Shown one piece after another: positions 1-11,256 of a stretch of 64,000 nt of DNA (position 1 is its first letter; every line of letters begins with the position of its first letter). The DNA comes from Phallus indusiatus (lineage: Eukaryota; Basidiomycota; Agaricomycetes; Phallales; Phallaceae). The notes beneath the pieces were generated by a model, which saw only the letters and a program-made list of their open reading frames with translations, searched no databases and was not told the DNA's origin. Position numbers and translations under genes: made by a program. The stretch lies in assembly GCA_027605045.1 (NCBI GenBank), contig JAQFWX010000027.1, positions 372,001-436,000 on the forward strand, in the 5' to 3' direction.

Positions 1-311
1 CTCCTCATGAACTCGCCAAGAAGGAGGAAGTGGTCACTGCACACAAGGCTAAGCTTTCAAGTATTTCAAATTCGCAATGGATGATTACAATATTCGACCA
101 ATATCTTAACACACCCAACTGGTCTGACAATGACGGTGCGGTAGATAACAAGCTCTGCGTGGAACCACCCGAAACGTCGACAGATCCCCCATCAAGAAAC
201 AGTCTGCGAAGATCCCGGGAAAGTACTCATGAAGAAAGTCGGAAAAGGATGAAGACTTCAATGTCTCAATCAAGTAACTTGCAGACTGTGGTTGAGAGCG
301 ATTCTCACTGA
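1..311 (+). CDS. FunK1-type protein kinase, 3' exon only (cut by window edge)
   Basis: This is the C-terminal end of a fungal FunK1 kinase whose N-terminal part lies outside the window. The frame is open from base 3, and the stop is TGA at 309-311. The protein tail is nearly identical to the tail of the kinase at 18050-20389: both share the segment ending in a basic/serine stretch (RRSRESTHEESRKRMK) and the terminal VVESDSH. FunK1 kinases are a family expanded in mushroom-forming fungi, with no settled substrate. Only the region after the catalytic core is visible, so I cannot judge whether the whole gene is intact. It converges on the F-box-like gene that starts its 3' end at 866. Confidence 0.8.
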   Translation, partial: PHELAKKEEVVTAHKAKLSSISNSQWMITIFDQYLNTPNWSDNDGAVDNKLCVEPPETSTDPPSRNSLRRSRESTHEESRKRMKTSMSQSSNLQTVVESDSH

Positions 312-1012
312 ACATTATCGTAGTCTCTCGATTATCTTCGTTCTTGCGGCGGATATATCACTTTGGGCGTGTTATGGCCGTCGCCTTAGCTTAGATATTG
401 TAATATAGAATCATAAATGTGATATTAATGATTATCAAACTTTCGATGAGAGCTACTGAATGACAAGCACTTTGGCATTATATTAAGATACATAGTGTCG
501 ATATACCAATGGTTATCGCCGCGAGAGGTCCCGACACCCTAGCCACGGTTGTGACACGACATTGTACCAGGGAAGAACAAAAATCCCAGCGGAGAGGTGT
601 TTTCAAGGCAACAATCAGTTAACGCGCATCAGCACTTCCGACTCATTGAAGCCGATCAACGTTGGTTGACATTGTCGAATATGAAGTTTCTGAAAATGTT
701 TGAAATTTTCAACAGAAACGAATGTCGAACGTGCTTGCCCGCTTGCAAAACAATGTATTACTTTCAATTGTCACACTGATGCGCGACGAAAACGCACGCA
801 TGATAAAGATTGATACTATGTACATACTTATCGATATATGTACTGCAGTGGATCCACTCCTTTCGCTACCATGGTGCTATTATTTCTTCGATGTATTCCT
901 TGGTCCAAATACGAGCTCGCCAACCGACACAGTCTGTCACGTCCCATACATCCTTGGTGAAAGAAGACGGACGTGGAGAGCCGCCTCGAGCACCAGTTGT
1001 ATCTAAAAGACC
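1..1012. repeat. Left arm of large inverted duplication
   Basis: Bases 1-311 (kinase tail), 312-840 (non-coding flank) and 866-1012 (tail of the F-box-like gene) recur in reverse complement at about 18350-18050, 18050-17640 and 17075-16893. The order is preserved. The left arm carries about 118 bases (roughly 507-623) that the right arm lacks. The right arm carries about 550 bases of LINE-like sequence that the left arm lacks. Similarity is clear by eye over hundreds of bases, so this is a segmental duplication rather than a short repeat. Confidence 0.85.
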
Positions 1013-2005
1013 TGTCGGGCCTATTACGCCATCTACAGGTAGCGCGGTGTTATAAGGGCTGACTCTAACGAATAATTGATTCCTGGTATCTGGAATGTGG
1101 GCCAAGGCCGCGCGAAGGGGTGGATCGGTATGGACATCCCATCTCTGAATGGCGATCTCCACTATCAGCACTGAAAGGTTTGGAAAAAAGCGCGGATCTG
1201 AAGGGTTAGAGCCATCCGATTCTTCCGAGTCCGGTTCTTCAGATGAAGATTGTGATGGAAAATGTCCCAGGCACCGCTGGACGATCTCAATACAGACACT
1301 TTGATCACAATCGAGGTGGTGTGTGAAACAAAGATGTGTCAAAAGTGGTGTGCGTAGTTTGCCCTCAATGAGGAGAGATGGAAAGAGTTGTTCATATCTG
1401 CAATGCAGTCTCGTTATGTGTTTGAATGGATGACGACGCAGATCGATATATCTTAGTCCCCGTCGAACTGTGAGTTCCTCGGGTTGGAATGAGTCGATCT
1501 CAGGGATAGGACGGATGTAGTTCAGAAAAAGGATTTTGACGTTGGTGCAGAGAGATAAGATTGTGGTTAGAAGGTTCGAGGGAATGATTAAATCAGGGCT
1601 TTGGACGTCGCCTGGGGAATTGTCTATGAGTGCGAGGCGTTTGACCGCGGAAGAGATAGGATGTTGTGACCGAATGATAGCATCGCTATCGCTATCATCG
1701 TACTCCAGACGAGGGGCAAACACGCTTGCAAAAGAAATCATCCGTTCCATGCCAACAATTTCCAAGGTTTCGAAAAAGACGGGGAAGAGATGTCTTCGGA
1801 CTGACCGGGATACCTCGAGAAGCGCATACGGTGGTGTCTGTTTGCGTTTAGAACGCAGTGCTGCCAGATAGAGAATATAGTGGATTAGCTCAAGTGGGAA
1901 CGCGGGATGAAAGGGACGTAGACCAGGATGAAGAGAGGAAGGAGGAACGCCGATTAGCGATTGGGTAAATTCATTCCCAAAGAGAATGGATTGAAGTTTC
2001 TCCAT
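866..2005 (-). CDS. Hypothetical F-box-like protein, 379 aa, single exon
   Basis: This is an uninterrupted 379-residue frame with ATG at 2005. Near residues 30-65 there is an F-box-like pattern: a FPLELIHYIL stretch, then ALLEVSRSVRR, then LFPVFFETLEI. The middle is leucine-rich without an obvious repeat, and an acidic serine stretch (SSSEEPDSEESDGS) lies near residue 250. The C-terminus has a tryptophan-rich motif, VWDVTDC..WRARIWTKEYIEEII. I believe similar uncharacterised proteins are common in Agaricomycetes, but I cannot name a substrate or partner. The last 49 codons are duplicated at about 16895-17040, next to a truncated kinase. The F-box assignment is tentative; the coding call is firm. 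Confidence 0.72.
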   Translation of the reverse strand: MEKLQSILFGNEFTQSLIGVPPSSLHPGLRPFHPAFPLELIHYILYLAALRSKRKQTPPYALLEVSRSVRRHLFPVFFETLEIVGMERMISFASVFAPRLEYDDSDSDAIIRSQHPISSAVKRLALIDNSPGDVQSPDLIIPSNLLTTILSLCTNVKILFLNYIRPIPEIDSFQPEELTVRRGLRYIDLRRHPFKHITRLHCRYEQLFPSLLIEGKLRTPLLTHLCFTHHLDCDQSVCIEIVQRCLGHFPSQSSSEEPDSEESDGSNPSDPRFFPNLSVLIVEIAIQRWDVHTDPPLRAALAHIPDTRNQLFVRVSPYNTALPVDGVIGPTGLLDTTGARGGSPRPSSFTKDVWDVTDCVGWRARIWTKEYIEEIIAPW

Positions 2006-2171
2006 GGAAGAAGTGACTAGTCTAGCAGATTCACTTCATGGTTCATGGTTTCTCGTTATTTTATAGCATATCGTTATCAACGTAGGAACACGTATGTTTG
2101 TGTGTAGCATCATCATGCACTGTCTACGTCGCTTACGTTATTGCCGCAGCGCCGTAAGCGACGGCCGTGGC

Positions 2172-3038
2172 ATGGCTCCAGATCTGCTCAGCTTGTCGCC
2201 CGTTCCCAATCTCGACATCACACTACAAAGCGGAGAGCACAAGATAATCCTTATAACTGATCATGTAGCATCACCAGCCGATTTCATTCTCCAACGCGTC
2301 TTATCGCAGTCCTTGAAAAGCTCCTCGCCAGGGACAGGATCCGAATCCGGATTGGTGCATACTACTGTCATATCGTTGGAGCGGGAATTCGCTCAATGGT
2401 CTGCGATAGCTGCTAAAAACAATATACAACTATCGGGGCATTTGAACGATGGAAGTTTGACATACATTGATGGTCTATCTGTCTCCTCTTCTCCCTCAAT
2501 TTCTGCAGAGGCGTCGGATAAAGGAGAAGGATACCATATCGCCCCGTCAGCATTTCAAAGTCCTGATGCTATTAATCTTATCGGTTTATACTCGATCCTT
2601 GAACGTGTTCTGCAAAAGAGACGATCCCAGTCCCATGTCTTGATCCTTGACTCGCCCTGTATCCTGGACTTCATTGGTATCCCTTCTCTCGACATAACAC
2701 GTTTTATCCGAGCCGTTGCTGGACTATATCGGTCCAATACACTATCGTCTGTCATTTTCGTCCGCGATCATATTACTTGCCCACCCTCTGAGACCTCAAC
2801 ACCTTTCGATTCCCCAGTTCTCCGCTTGCTGGTATCTCTCTCTCATGCACATGTCGAGGTACAATCATTAAGGACGGGTCGGAGTGGTGCAATCAGCGGC
2901 CAAGTATCTTTACATCCCGGTGGTGCTGGCAGAAGTCTCGTCAAAGGACAAGGTGGACGAATAGCTGCCGTACAATACAAACTGACGGATTCTGGTGCTG
3001 TATTCTTCCAAAGGGGAATGAGTAAAGGCGTTTTGTGA
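2172..3038 (+). CDS. ELP6: Elongator complex subunit 6-like (ELP6)
   Basis: This looks like ELP6, which with ELP4 and ELP5 forms the RecA-like ring of Elongator, the complex that modifies wobble uridines of tRNA. Family-like features are the early IILITDHVASPADFIL segment, a central HVLILDSPCILDFIG strand (the position of the RecA-fold Walker B strand) and a C-terminal VQYKLTDSGAVFFQRG block. No Walker A motif is visible, as expected for ELP6. It is a single exon. I chose ATG 2172 because the 26 residues gained by starting at ATG 2094 are not family-like, but 2094 remains possible. The assignment rests on remembered family patterns. A different RecA-fold Elongator subunit is the main alternative. 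Confidence 0.62.
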   Translation: MAPDLLSLSPVPNLDITLQSGEHKIILITDHVASPADFILQRVLSQSLKSSSPGTGSESGLVHTTVISLEREFAQWSAIAAKNNIQLSGHLNDGSLTYIDGLSVSSSPSISAEASDKGEGYHIAPSAFQSPDAINLIGLYSILERVLQKRRSQSHVLILDSPCILDFIGIPSLDITRFIRAVAGLYRSNTLSSVIFVRDHITCPPSETSTPFDSPVLRLLVSLSHAHVEVQSLRTGRSGAISGQVSLHPGGAGRSLVKGQGGRIAAVQYKLTDSGAVFFQRGMSKGVL

Positions 3039-3798
3039 CCGTTGCAACTCTTCCAAGATTTTTTGATGTTGGCAACCATTATTGGTCTTTTCTTGCTCCG
3101 AAGAAAAGCGGAGAAAGTTTTGAAGCAATGCTTCTTGCAATGTCCTGGAGTCGTGCATGTGGCACATGCTCCTCATTACACACAGATCGTGAGGGTTCCA
3201 AGCGTTCGAGGTCTGATTCTAAATATGTATGATATCATTTCAATATCATTTATACACAGGTGTATACATAACGGATAATTACTTTGTTTCATTCACAAGT
3301 AGTCGACATGTTTGTGACTGCCTAGATTGTCTTCTCTTGTTTGTCAATCAATGATGGATTTAAACGCCTAATCTCGTTTTTTTCAAAAGTCATGGTTTGC
3401 ATGTGACCGTCATTCAACAAGTGAGACGTGGAACGGTGTATACCATCAGAAATGCACTAGCATGGGTATGTGATATTCCCGAGATGTCGCCGAGCTTTTG
3501 AGCATTCTTATTGAGTATGTAGTCCGCGTTGGGAACGTGGTACCACTCGATAGGAATATCTAAATAACGGATATACCCGAAGGGTGCATGCGATTTCTGA
3601 GAGAAACAATGGACTTTTTGAGATTCGTGCTGCGAAGAACAGGCGACTTGCGAAACGGATAGGGGTATTTATGATATTCTGGATAAAGGCGTGCTCTAGC
3701 CTAGTTGGCCGCGAAGAGGTGTCAATAGAGATCGAACAAACACATCATAAACTTTGAGATATTAGATTGATGGATGAATGTATACATGATCCCGGAGG
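3039..3798. other. Intergenic, no gene seen
   Basis: This stretch lies between two convergent genes and should hold both 3' ends. I see only short frames without family resemblance or splice support. Confidence 0.6.
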
Positions 3799-4868
3799 CT
3801 ACAAAGGTTTCTTCTTCGTTGAAGTGTCGGTGTTCTTGCACGCTCGTTCCCATTCACTGCGCCACTTCTGCCATTCAGATTCTCGGCCCGCATCGCCCCA
3901 GATTGACCAGCCATCTCGAAGGCGGAACCATTGCAAGATCGATGAGTTCAATAGACCACGTCTAAACTTGCCCAAAAAGGTATGTGGGTAGTTGTTGGGG
4001 ATATACTCGCATGATGCGTATGTTACGCAACCTATTGCAACACCGATTAGACATCCCCAAAGCACTTGATCGACAGTATGATACGTCAAGTGATATCTTT
4101 AATAAATAAACACCCCTTGAGTGAAAACGGACAGACACGTATGTCAGGAATAACTTACCGGGAATAACACACTAGTGCTGCCCAAAGGATCAGTCCCATA
4201 TATACGAGAAGCCTGAATGCCTGATCTACAATTACATATCCAGTTGAGGTAAAGCGATGACGGAAGTGTATATGAAGAATCAGGAATGTTGAGAAATAGG
4301 CCATCCATTGACTATGTGAGGACGGAAAGCCATACCCATGACCGAGGGTTTCTGCATGAGAGGGAAGGTGAAGGGGAGGAGAAGTGGAAGGGTCGTATTA
4401 TTAAACAGTAAATTAGTGTGCGAATGCGAGCAATGAAAAAAAGAAGAAATACTCGCCAACTGGTCTGTCCTGCTTTATCGCGTGTTTTAATACGTAATTA
4501 AAGCCTTCGCATGCCAGCTGGCCGGCCCACATTTCCAAAATGACGAGTTCACGCGTTATGAAGGACAACGAGGCATATGCAGGCTGTAAGTAAGAAATGC
4601 ATGTATTTTAAAAAGGGCACTCGGTGTCTATAAATGTCGTGAAACTTATAGAAAATTGTATTACCATGAGCAGGATTGGACTGAGTGAGAGGAGTGCGAG
4701 ACACAAAGAGAAGTTTGAATTGGGGTCGTCTATATGAAAGATGAGAGCGTATATGATACGCGGAAGAAGGCGTTATATGCGATAATCATAATATAATATA
4801 ATATAATGACACGAACATAGAATATGTGTGAGATCCAGGGCAGCCCGAGGCTGCTGTTCCTCGGTCAT
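3799..4868 (-). CDS. CAX4: Dolichyldiphosphatase (CAX4/DOLPP1 type), 244 aa, 5 exons
   Basis: This is an ER-membrane PAP2-family enzyme that dephosphorylates dolichyl diphosphate released by N-glycosylation, recycling the lipid carrier. The exons are 4868-4817, 4729-4665, 4583-4457, 4351-4159 and 4096-3799. All three PAP2 motifs are present after splicing: K-x6-RP in KHAIKQDRP, PSSH in GYGFPSSHSQ, and SR-x5-H-x3-D in SRYHLTYHTVD. Hydrophobic segments (LALLSLSPILLM and LVYMGLILWAALVC) fit a multispanning membrane protein. The length is normal for the family. The third intron (4352-4456) must start with GC (GCGAGT) to keep the PSSH exon in frame. The first intron has the weak donor GTTCGT. The gene is divergent from the 13-exon gene at 5659. 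Confidence 0.88.
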
Positions 4869-5658
4869 TTGCAGTGCGACGAGAATTCCGTCCTTCCTCT
4901 TCTTCCTTCTTTTCGAAGTCACCACAAGCCACCAGAAGTGTGTTTCAAAGATAAACTAACTTTATCTTTGCCCACGGAATGAACGAAATCAATGAAAAGA
5001 GCTAGAACAGCACCGAGTACAGCCAGTGCGGAACGGTTGCCTTTTTACCAAAGCAGGACCCGTGCGTTTGGCGCCACGCCAGATCCGTGACGTGTAGACG
5101 CCCGGCAGCAAAGATTGCCGAAAAACACGCCTTTGACTCGAGGCAAGGGTGGGCCCCTTCAGCCTGGGTTGTTATATAAAACACAGGCAAACTTTACTCA
5201 CAAATCTGTCCTATTTGGTCCCCTGTTCCGGATTTAGGGCTGTTTGCCAGAGCTGTCGGTGTGGGATTGGGCAGGCTTGCAACCCGTAGACACATTGCAG
5301 TTGTTGTTTCCTGTGCGCGTACGGTTAGGTGGTAGTAGAAGAGTAGAAGTAATAGCAGCAGTTTCAGCCTTGCGTTTATTCTCTTTTTCCTCTTTTTTTT
5401 TCCTACTCTCCTTTTCGGTTCATTCCCTGCTCGCCTTGCTCCCTTCCCAATTTTTTCCCGATGTACATACCTGCATTTTGGTCTCGGTGGAAACTGCCTC
5501 GGTGGTCCAGTCAGCGGGTGGAGGATATTTTACAAGAAGTAGTGAGTGATGTTCCCTCATACGTTTTTGCCTAGTTTTGACTTGATTAAACTCATTCCCC
5601 TCCCAGGATATATTTAAAGTGGGCCCCGAACTTTTAGTTTATTTTATTTCACTTGTTG
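4869..5658. promoter_or_regulatory. Shared upstream region with CT-rich tract
   Basis: This stretch is the divergent promoter region of the dolichyldiphosphatase and the gene at 5659. A strongly pyrimidine-rich tract at about 5376-5460 (runs of CTTTTTCC and CTCC) resembles the CT blocks that precede transcription starts in filamentous fungi. I see no coding region in it. Confidence 0.4.
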
Positions 5659-8235
5659 ATGGTGTCTCATATACAGGCCGACATTCCAGAAGACGATGGC
5701 CTCCTCCCAACAACTCGAAGCCTAAATTACGAGCCTTCTACGTCTGCGACTTCAGATGGTTTCATGTCTAATTCATTCACTCCAACCTCTCAATCAAATA
5801 CTCCCGATCTTCATCTCGAACTCCCTACGTTCAGGTCTTTACTGGACGACTTGACCGAATGGTTGCAGCCTACCCAGATGGAAGCGGTATGTGTCCCCCC
5901 CCCCTTCCCCCTCCGCCTCAAAAATACTGGCTCCCTTGTCTAACCAATCAATTGACGACCCGTAGCGTTCTCCTCCTCCATTCAATTCAATCGGGTCAAT
6001 TCGGGACCGTCGAGATGATTTGATCGAAGAATTACTAGACCACGTTTCCCAGCTCAGAGAGAAAGTGCGATCCTTAGGCGATGATAACTCACGTTTACGA
6101 CGACAGATAACGGATAATCCCTCTCACCACGATGCCCTCACGAATTGTATGAACTTTCGTTTTTTTTTAAAAAAAAAATATACCCGGTCTGATTATTCCG
6201 AATTATTACTCTTGCAGCTCGTAGTAAACATACGGCCGACAAAGCCCTTAATCGATCATCGGCAGCCTCTCCGACACGACCATATACATCTCGTAAAAAC
6301 TCATCTCAGGAAGATGAGCATAATTCTCAAGAAGATTGTGATTCGGCTTATTCTTGTGAGTAATACGAACAATGGAACAGCAAATTTATTCTTAAAATGT
6401 TTTTCATTCCAGATTATAATAATCCAGATTACTTTCCTAACACTTCCAGCCACACTCCTTCTCTTCCCAGTCCAACGACGCGATTACGTGCGAGAACAGA
6501 GTCTGTCCTCCAAGTGGATAGTTTCATTCCTTCAGGATATCCACAGGTTCGTAGATGCTATTGTGAAAGAAAAAGTGTGAAAACTGATTTCCGTCTCAGC
6601 GCCGTAGATACTATTCCTTGCCTACACCCAGACAGTGTAAGGAATATATGGAGTTGCGACGGAGAGATAATACCAAGCTGGAACTTGGTTCACATCTCAG
6701 ACGATTAATCAATTTGCGTTGCTCAGTTCCTTCCGAAAGGCCTACTTTAGATGTAAGCGAACAATGCGGAGAATTTATAACCCTAATTCGAGTATCTCAC
6801 GGCTTTACCCTTTTTTAGAAACCTATAATACGTGATACGTCCACGGTGAATAAGGAGAGTACTTCACCGGAAATTTCTCCTTCAAGTTGGAGTCTGAGAA
6901 ATTCCGGTAAAGGTCCTTTTCGCCGGCCTCAGCCACGCATTCAATTGTCGGCATTGGAAGTAAGGTTTAATACCGTGTTTTTCTTTGACCCTTTCACAAT
7001 AACGTCACTGTTTAGCCAATATTCCGTTGCTTCTCGTGTTCCCAGAGATTCGGGCACTGCGCTTATGCAGATTGCATTTGGATAGGTGACCATTACGTTA
7101 ACTTCGGTTATTTCGAAATGATCTACTACCACGCGGCCTTTGGTCTATGGGGTCCGGCTAATATGGTGACGGAATATTATGTAGGTCGTTCACTCTTCTC
7201 AAGAATCCCGCTGAGCCGACTAACTTTGGTCTATCAAAAGAATTCCATGGTGGAACAGTCTCAACCACTTGATGAGAATGCTCTTGAAGCAGAAAATCGA
7301 CCTTTCGTCGAGGATAACGAGGATGAAGTTGAAGCTGTAAGTTCCATCTCACGTTAATGTGGTGAAAACTTTTGTTCTCCGTGTTAATGCCATGTGAGAA
7401 TGCTGTTATTTCAGAGGTAGCTCCTTTGTCTTCTATCCATTTGCTTGAGGGTACACGTCGAGAGAATGTTGAGTCCTTCGTAACCGCTAACGAGCATGCC
7501 GTCAGTGACGCGCAAAGGCGACGGGAGCGCCATATTGCTTTGTTGGATTCAATTATCGAAGAAGAGGAACTTGAAGATGTACCATCCCCTACTCATCTTT
7601 CTTCCCCGGCTGTAAGAATAACGTATGCATTTCATAATTATACAACTAATCCACATAATCTTTTTATTCTCATTTCCAAGACAACTGGTATCCACCATCC
7701 GAAACCGACTCGCGTGTCTGAAATGGCGCAGCAAACCATTCTGGCGGTCATTCCCGAGCAAGAAGTAGATTCTTCCAACGAGTCGACCACGGTTCGAGAG
7801 TTAGTATTTTGCGTAAACAGTAGCATACTCATTTTGCACCCTTCCCGCCCCCCCTTTTTTCCCTTCTGTTACATTCTAGACGTCTCAATCATGTCCTCCC
7901 TTGACAGATGATTCTTCATCGAGCGCTCGCTCGCTCGAACAGGGGAGCTCAGTGACTTTCGATGACTTCGAGGATATTGACTTGTTGTCAACATCGAATT
8001 CTGAATGCACGTCGGGATATAGTCCCGTTGCCGGTTAGTTCTTTTTTCGTGCGCTTTATGGTAGTTTCTCATCATCCGGCAGCCAGCATGCAAGTGAACA
8101 CAGTAACTTTCCCTATTGCGCAGCCACTTACTGAGAGTACGTCAATGATACCCGCCATGATAAATTATGTCCTCCTCACACACCCACTTAGAGTTGGCCG
8201 TTTGGGATTTGCCCGACGCTCTGGCATGCAATTGA
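5659..8235 (+). CDS. Unknown protein, about 607 aa, 13 exons
   Basis: I do not recognise this protein. My model is 5659-5886, 5966-6146, 6218-6355, 6413-6546, 6600-6752, 6819-6959, 7016-7180, 7241-7336, 7399-7611, 7681-7803, 7880-8033, 8083-8136 and 8192-8235. All phases agree, and it ends in KLAVWDLPDALACN. A short coiled coil (IEELLDHVSQLREKVRSL..DNSRLRRQI) lies around residues 95-125. The rest is serine- and acid-rich and probably disordered. Exon 7 carries a cysteine/histidine cluster, CFSC-x5-HC-x4-C. Exons 7-9 are the least certain; for exon 9 an acceptor at 7416 also fits. The number of small phased exons argues for a real gene. Confidence 0.6.
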
Positions 8236-8968
8236 ATGAACAGGTTCATGTATGCGCATTTTTTTGGGACCATTCTAACTATCCTTTCTCAACTCTCTTT
8301 TTGTAATAGTGAATGCGCTTTCTTGCCACGAATTTAACGAAATTACGAATTGGGTCTATGCGGATCGTCATATATGAGTAAGATATCGATCAGAATACAT
8401 TGACTGTATTTAGATATCAATACATATGACAAATTTTACTGAAATAATATTTTTTGATCCTGTTCTAAAAACTGCACCCTTGTATATATGCCCTTTGCGC
8501 GTAAAGCCCAATGTCGCAAGTTTCATTGAAGTTGGAAGACACCTGCGTTCGTGCCATGAAGTGATCACGTCCCTTCAAATTAAATGTGCATGCATGAAAG
8601 CTGTATCATCCCGCCTTCAATCCGTATAGACACACGAATTAACCCTTGTACGATCATATAGTGACACTTTTGTTCCATAATTTATTCCGCTTGGCTGCGC
8701 GGGAGTTGCTAAAGGCTTCATCCTGTGAGTTTTTTCTAAGCGGGATAAGCGACGGAAGCTACAGGAACGTGAGAATTTGTCAAAGTGGGCTGTGGATCAC
8801 GTCCATCATCCTTGTTGGTCCGTGTCCATTGAGGGACCGTTCTCTGTTTAATAATATAAAAAGATAGTATGTTTTTCACGGCTCTTAAGCACTGATTTTG
8901 AAACGATCACATCACACAGAGTGGAGAATTCTCCCGAACGTAAGAACGGCGAACTGGCTACGCCATTA
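8236..8968. other. Intergenic, no gene seen
   Basis: AT-rich sequence between the unknown gene and the kinase. Short frames here lack ATG starts or splice support. Confidence 0.5.
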
Positions 8969-11256
8969 ATGCCACTGGACAACAGTGAGTCAGGCTGCTC
9001 AGGCAGTCAAGTAACCGAAAGCATGCCTATTTTAGACGAGCCTTCGAGTCATGATTGGTATTCATTAGAAGAGGAAGAGGAACGCAGGGATGTCGGATTG
9101 ATCAAAATGGCGGACGAAATCATTGGCAAAATTGTCGGCCCTATGCCAGCACGATTATTTCTGGAAAAGTATCTTGTGAAGACCAACTCTGAGTTAGAGG
9201 ACTCCGATGAGCTTCATCGGTTTCGTACAGAAATGCGGACTCTGACAGTTTCCACAAAGAAGGAAGATATTTACACCGCATTTGTGAGTTCTGATTTTAT
9301 TTCTTCTCTTTTCAGACCATTGCTGAATTCGGTGCAGGTTGAGAACGTTCAACCTCTATGTCCATTACTGCAACTTCGCGACACCCATCTGACGGAGATG
9401 AAAATCTTTGATACAATTATTCGTCCTGGAGTGTGCGCGTATACCGACACTACCGAGTTAGCATTGAGCGATGTCACGCGACCAGATATAATGTTGGAAT
9501 TCAGAACTGATCCAGACGAAGATCCTTTCCTCGACCCAGAGGAAAGACCTGAAGAGATATTATTACGCCGTACCGACAAGGCAAAGGAAGCTTTGGGCCA
9601 AATCACTGCTTACGCTGCTGCTCAGCAGTCGGCTCAGTTTAGAACCCATGTTTTCTCAATGCTTATTCTACCTTCATATTTCAGGATACTCCGCTGGGAC
9701 AGAGCTGGAATGATTGTCACTGAGAAGATTGAGCTGACTGACTCACTTCTTCCCGAGTTCTTCCTCCGATATAGTCATGCAACACCAGAACAACAAGGAG
9801 TGGACGTTACAGTCACCAAACCCTCACGCGCAGATGCTGCCGCCGCTCGTGAAGCCCTCAAATTATCCTCGAGCGCCAACCTCGTCCAGCTCTCGGTGTC
9901 GTTCAACAAAGAAAGATACATCCTCGGCCGCGAAACGTATTTAGGATCAAGCAAGTCTCCTACAGGACGTGATACTAAATTATTTCAAGCTTATTCTATA
10001 GGGCACAAAAATGTTGTTTTTTTGAAGGAGGCTTGGCGTCATGCCTCGCAAGAACCTGAGCACGAAATCTATGCCAAACTCCATGAAAAACAGGTGCCCC
10101 ATATAGCAACAGTTCTAGACGGAACAGGCATTGCAGACCACGTAACGCACACTCAAGATCTGGTAAAAGAAAAACCTTCCTGGGCCTTTGACCTACCTGG
10201 ACGTCTGCGTAAATACATACACTACCGGCTAGTTCTTAAAGAAGTCGCGGCTCCTCTTACAACGTTTTCTTCAACAAAACACCTTGTACAGGTGATCAGG
10301 CAAGCCATTATTGGTAGGTTCTAGGAACTAAACTTTCGTTTTTTTTCTGCTCAAATCTTCATCAGCACACCGGAAAGCTTATGAAGAAATGGGCATATTG
10401 CATAGAGATATCAGCGTGAACAATGTCATGATCTATAATAATCAAGCGCTTCTCATTGATTGGGATTTATCCAAGAGTGAGGACGAAGACTCAAGGTCAA
10501 AAGAAATTGGGAGAACGGTAAGAAAGGTTTTTTCTATTATCTTGGAACTATCTATAACATGTGTATCAGGGCACTTGGCAGTTTATTGCAGCTCGATTGC
10601 TACTCGACGTGGTGACGCCCCCAGGACCGCACAATTTGACGGACGATTTGGAATCATTTGTTCATCTTTTGACTTGGATGGCGTTTGTGTATACGGCTAG
10701 TAACTTGGCCACAAAGAAACCAACCAGTGTGACTCATTTTATGATGAAAACTTACGAAGACTCTTACCAGGACACACCCGGAGATTATTTCGGAGGAGAG
10801 CACAAGGCTACCCATTTACTTACTGGTAGAAAGCTACACGAAGCCGGGTTTTCAAGCGAAAATCTATTTCTTTTACTTACGACGCTGACTGAAGGATTTG
10901 CCGTTCGGTACGCGAGAGATCCATCCCAGTCATCCTTTTGGAGAAAGAAGTCCCCCCAAGAAATCGCCAAGAAGGATGAAGTGATCAATGCACACAAAAT
11001 TAAGCTTCTGAGCATTTCAAACTCGGTGTGGATGATCGGAGTATTCGACAAATATCTTAATGCGTCCGGCTGGCCCGAGAATGACAGCGCAGTGCATAAT
11101 AAGCTTGGCTTTGAACAAACCGAATCGACAACGGATGCCACTCACTTTGAACAAACCGAATCGACAACGGAGGGCACTCAGTTTGGTAATAGTCAGCGAC
11201 GATCACGGGAAAGTTCAGATGACGAAAGCCGGAAAAAGATGAAAATGATGTCCTAG
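8969..11256 (+). CDS. FunK1-type protein kinase, 709 aa, 4 exons
   Basis: The exons are 8969-9283, 9338-10313, 10366-10517 and 10570-11256. It is a FunK1 kinase with the divergent catalytic loop HRDISVNNV and the DFG-equivalent LIDWDLS, followed by GTWQFIAARLL. The N-terminal half is a conserved non-catalytic region (DEIIGKIVGPMPAR, then QITAYAAAQQSAQFRTHVFSM). The upstream frame is open back to 8921, but the ATG used by the copy at 20389 is not preserved here, so I start at ATG 8969. The first intron is in frame (54 nt) and could be missed; the copies at 16616 and 19976 support it. A 36-bp tandem duplication near the 3' end repeats EQTESTT. The stop is about 14 codons earlier than in the other copies. 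Confidence 0.82.
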
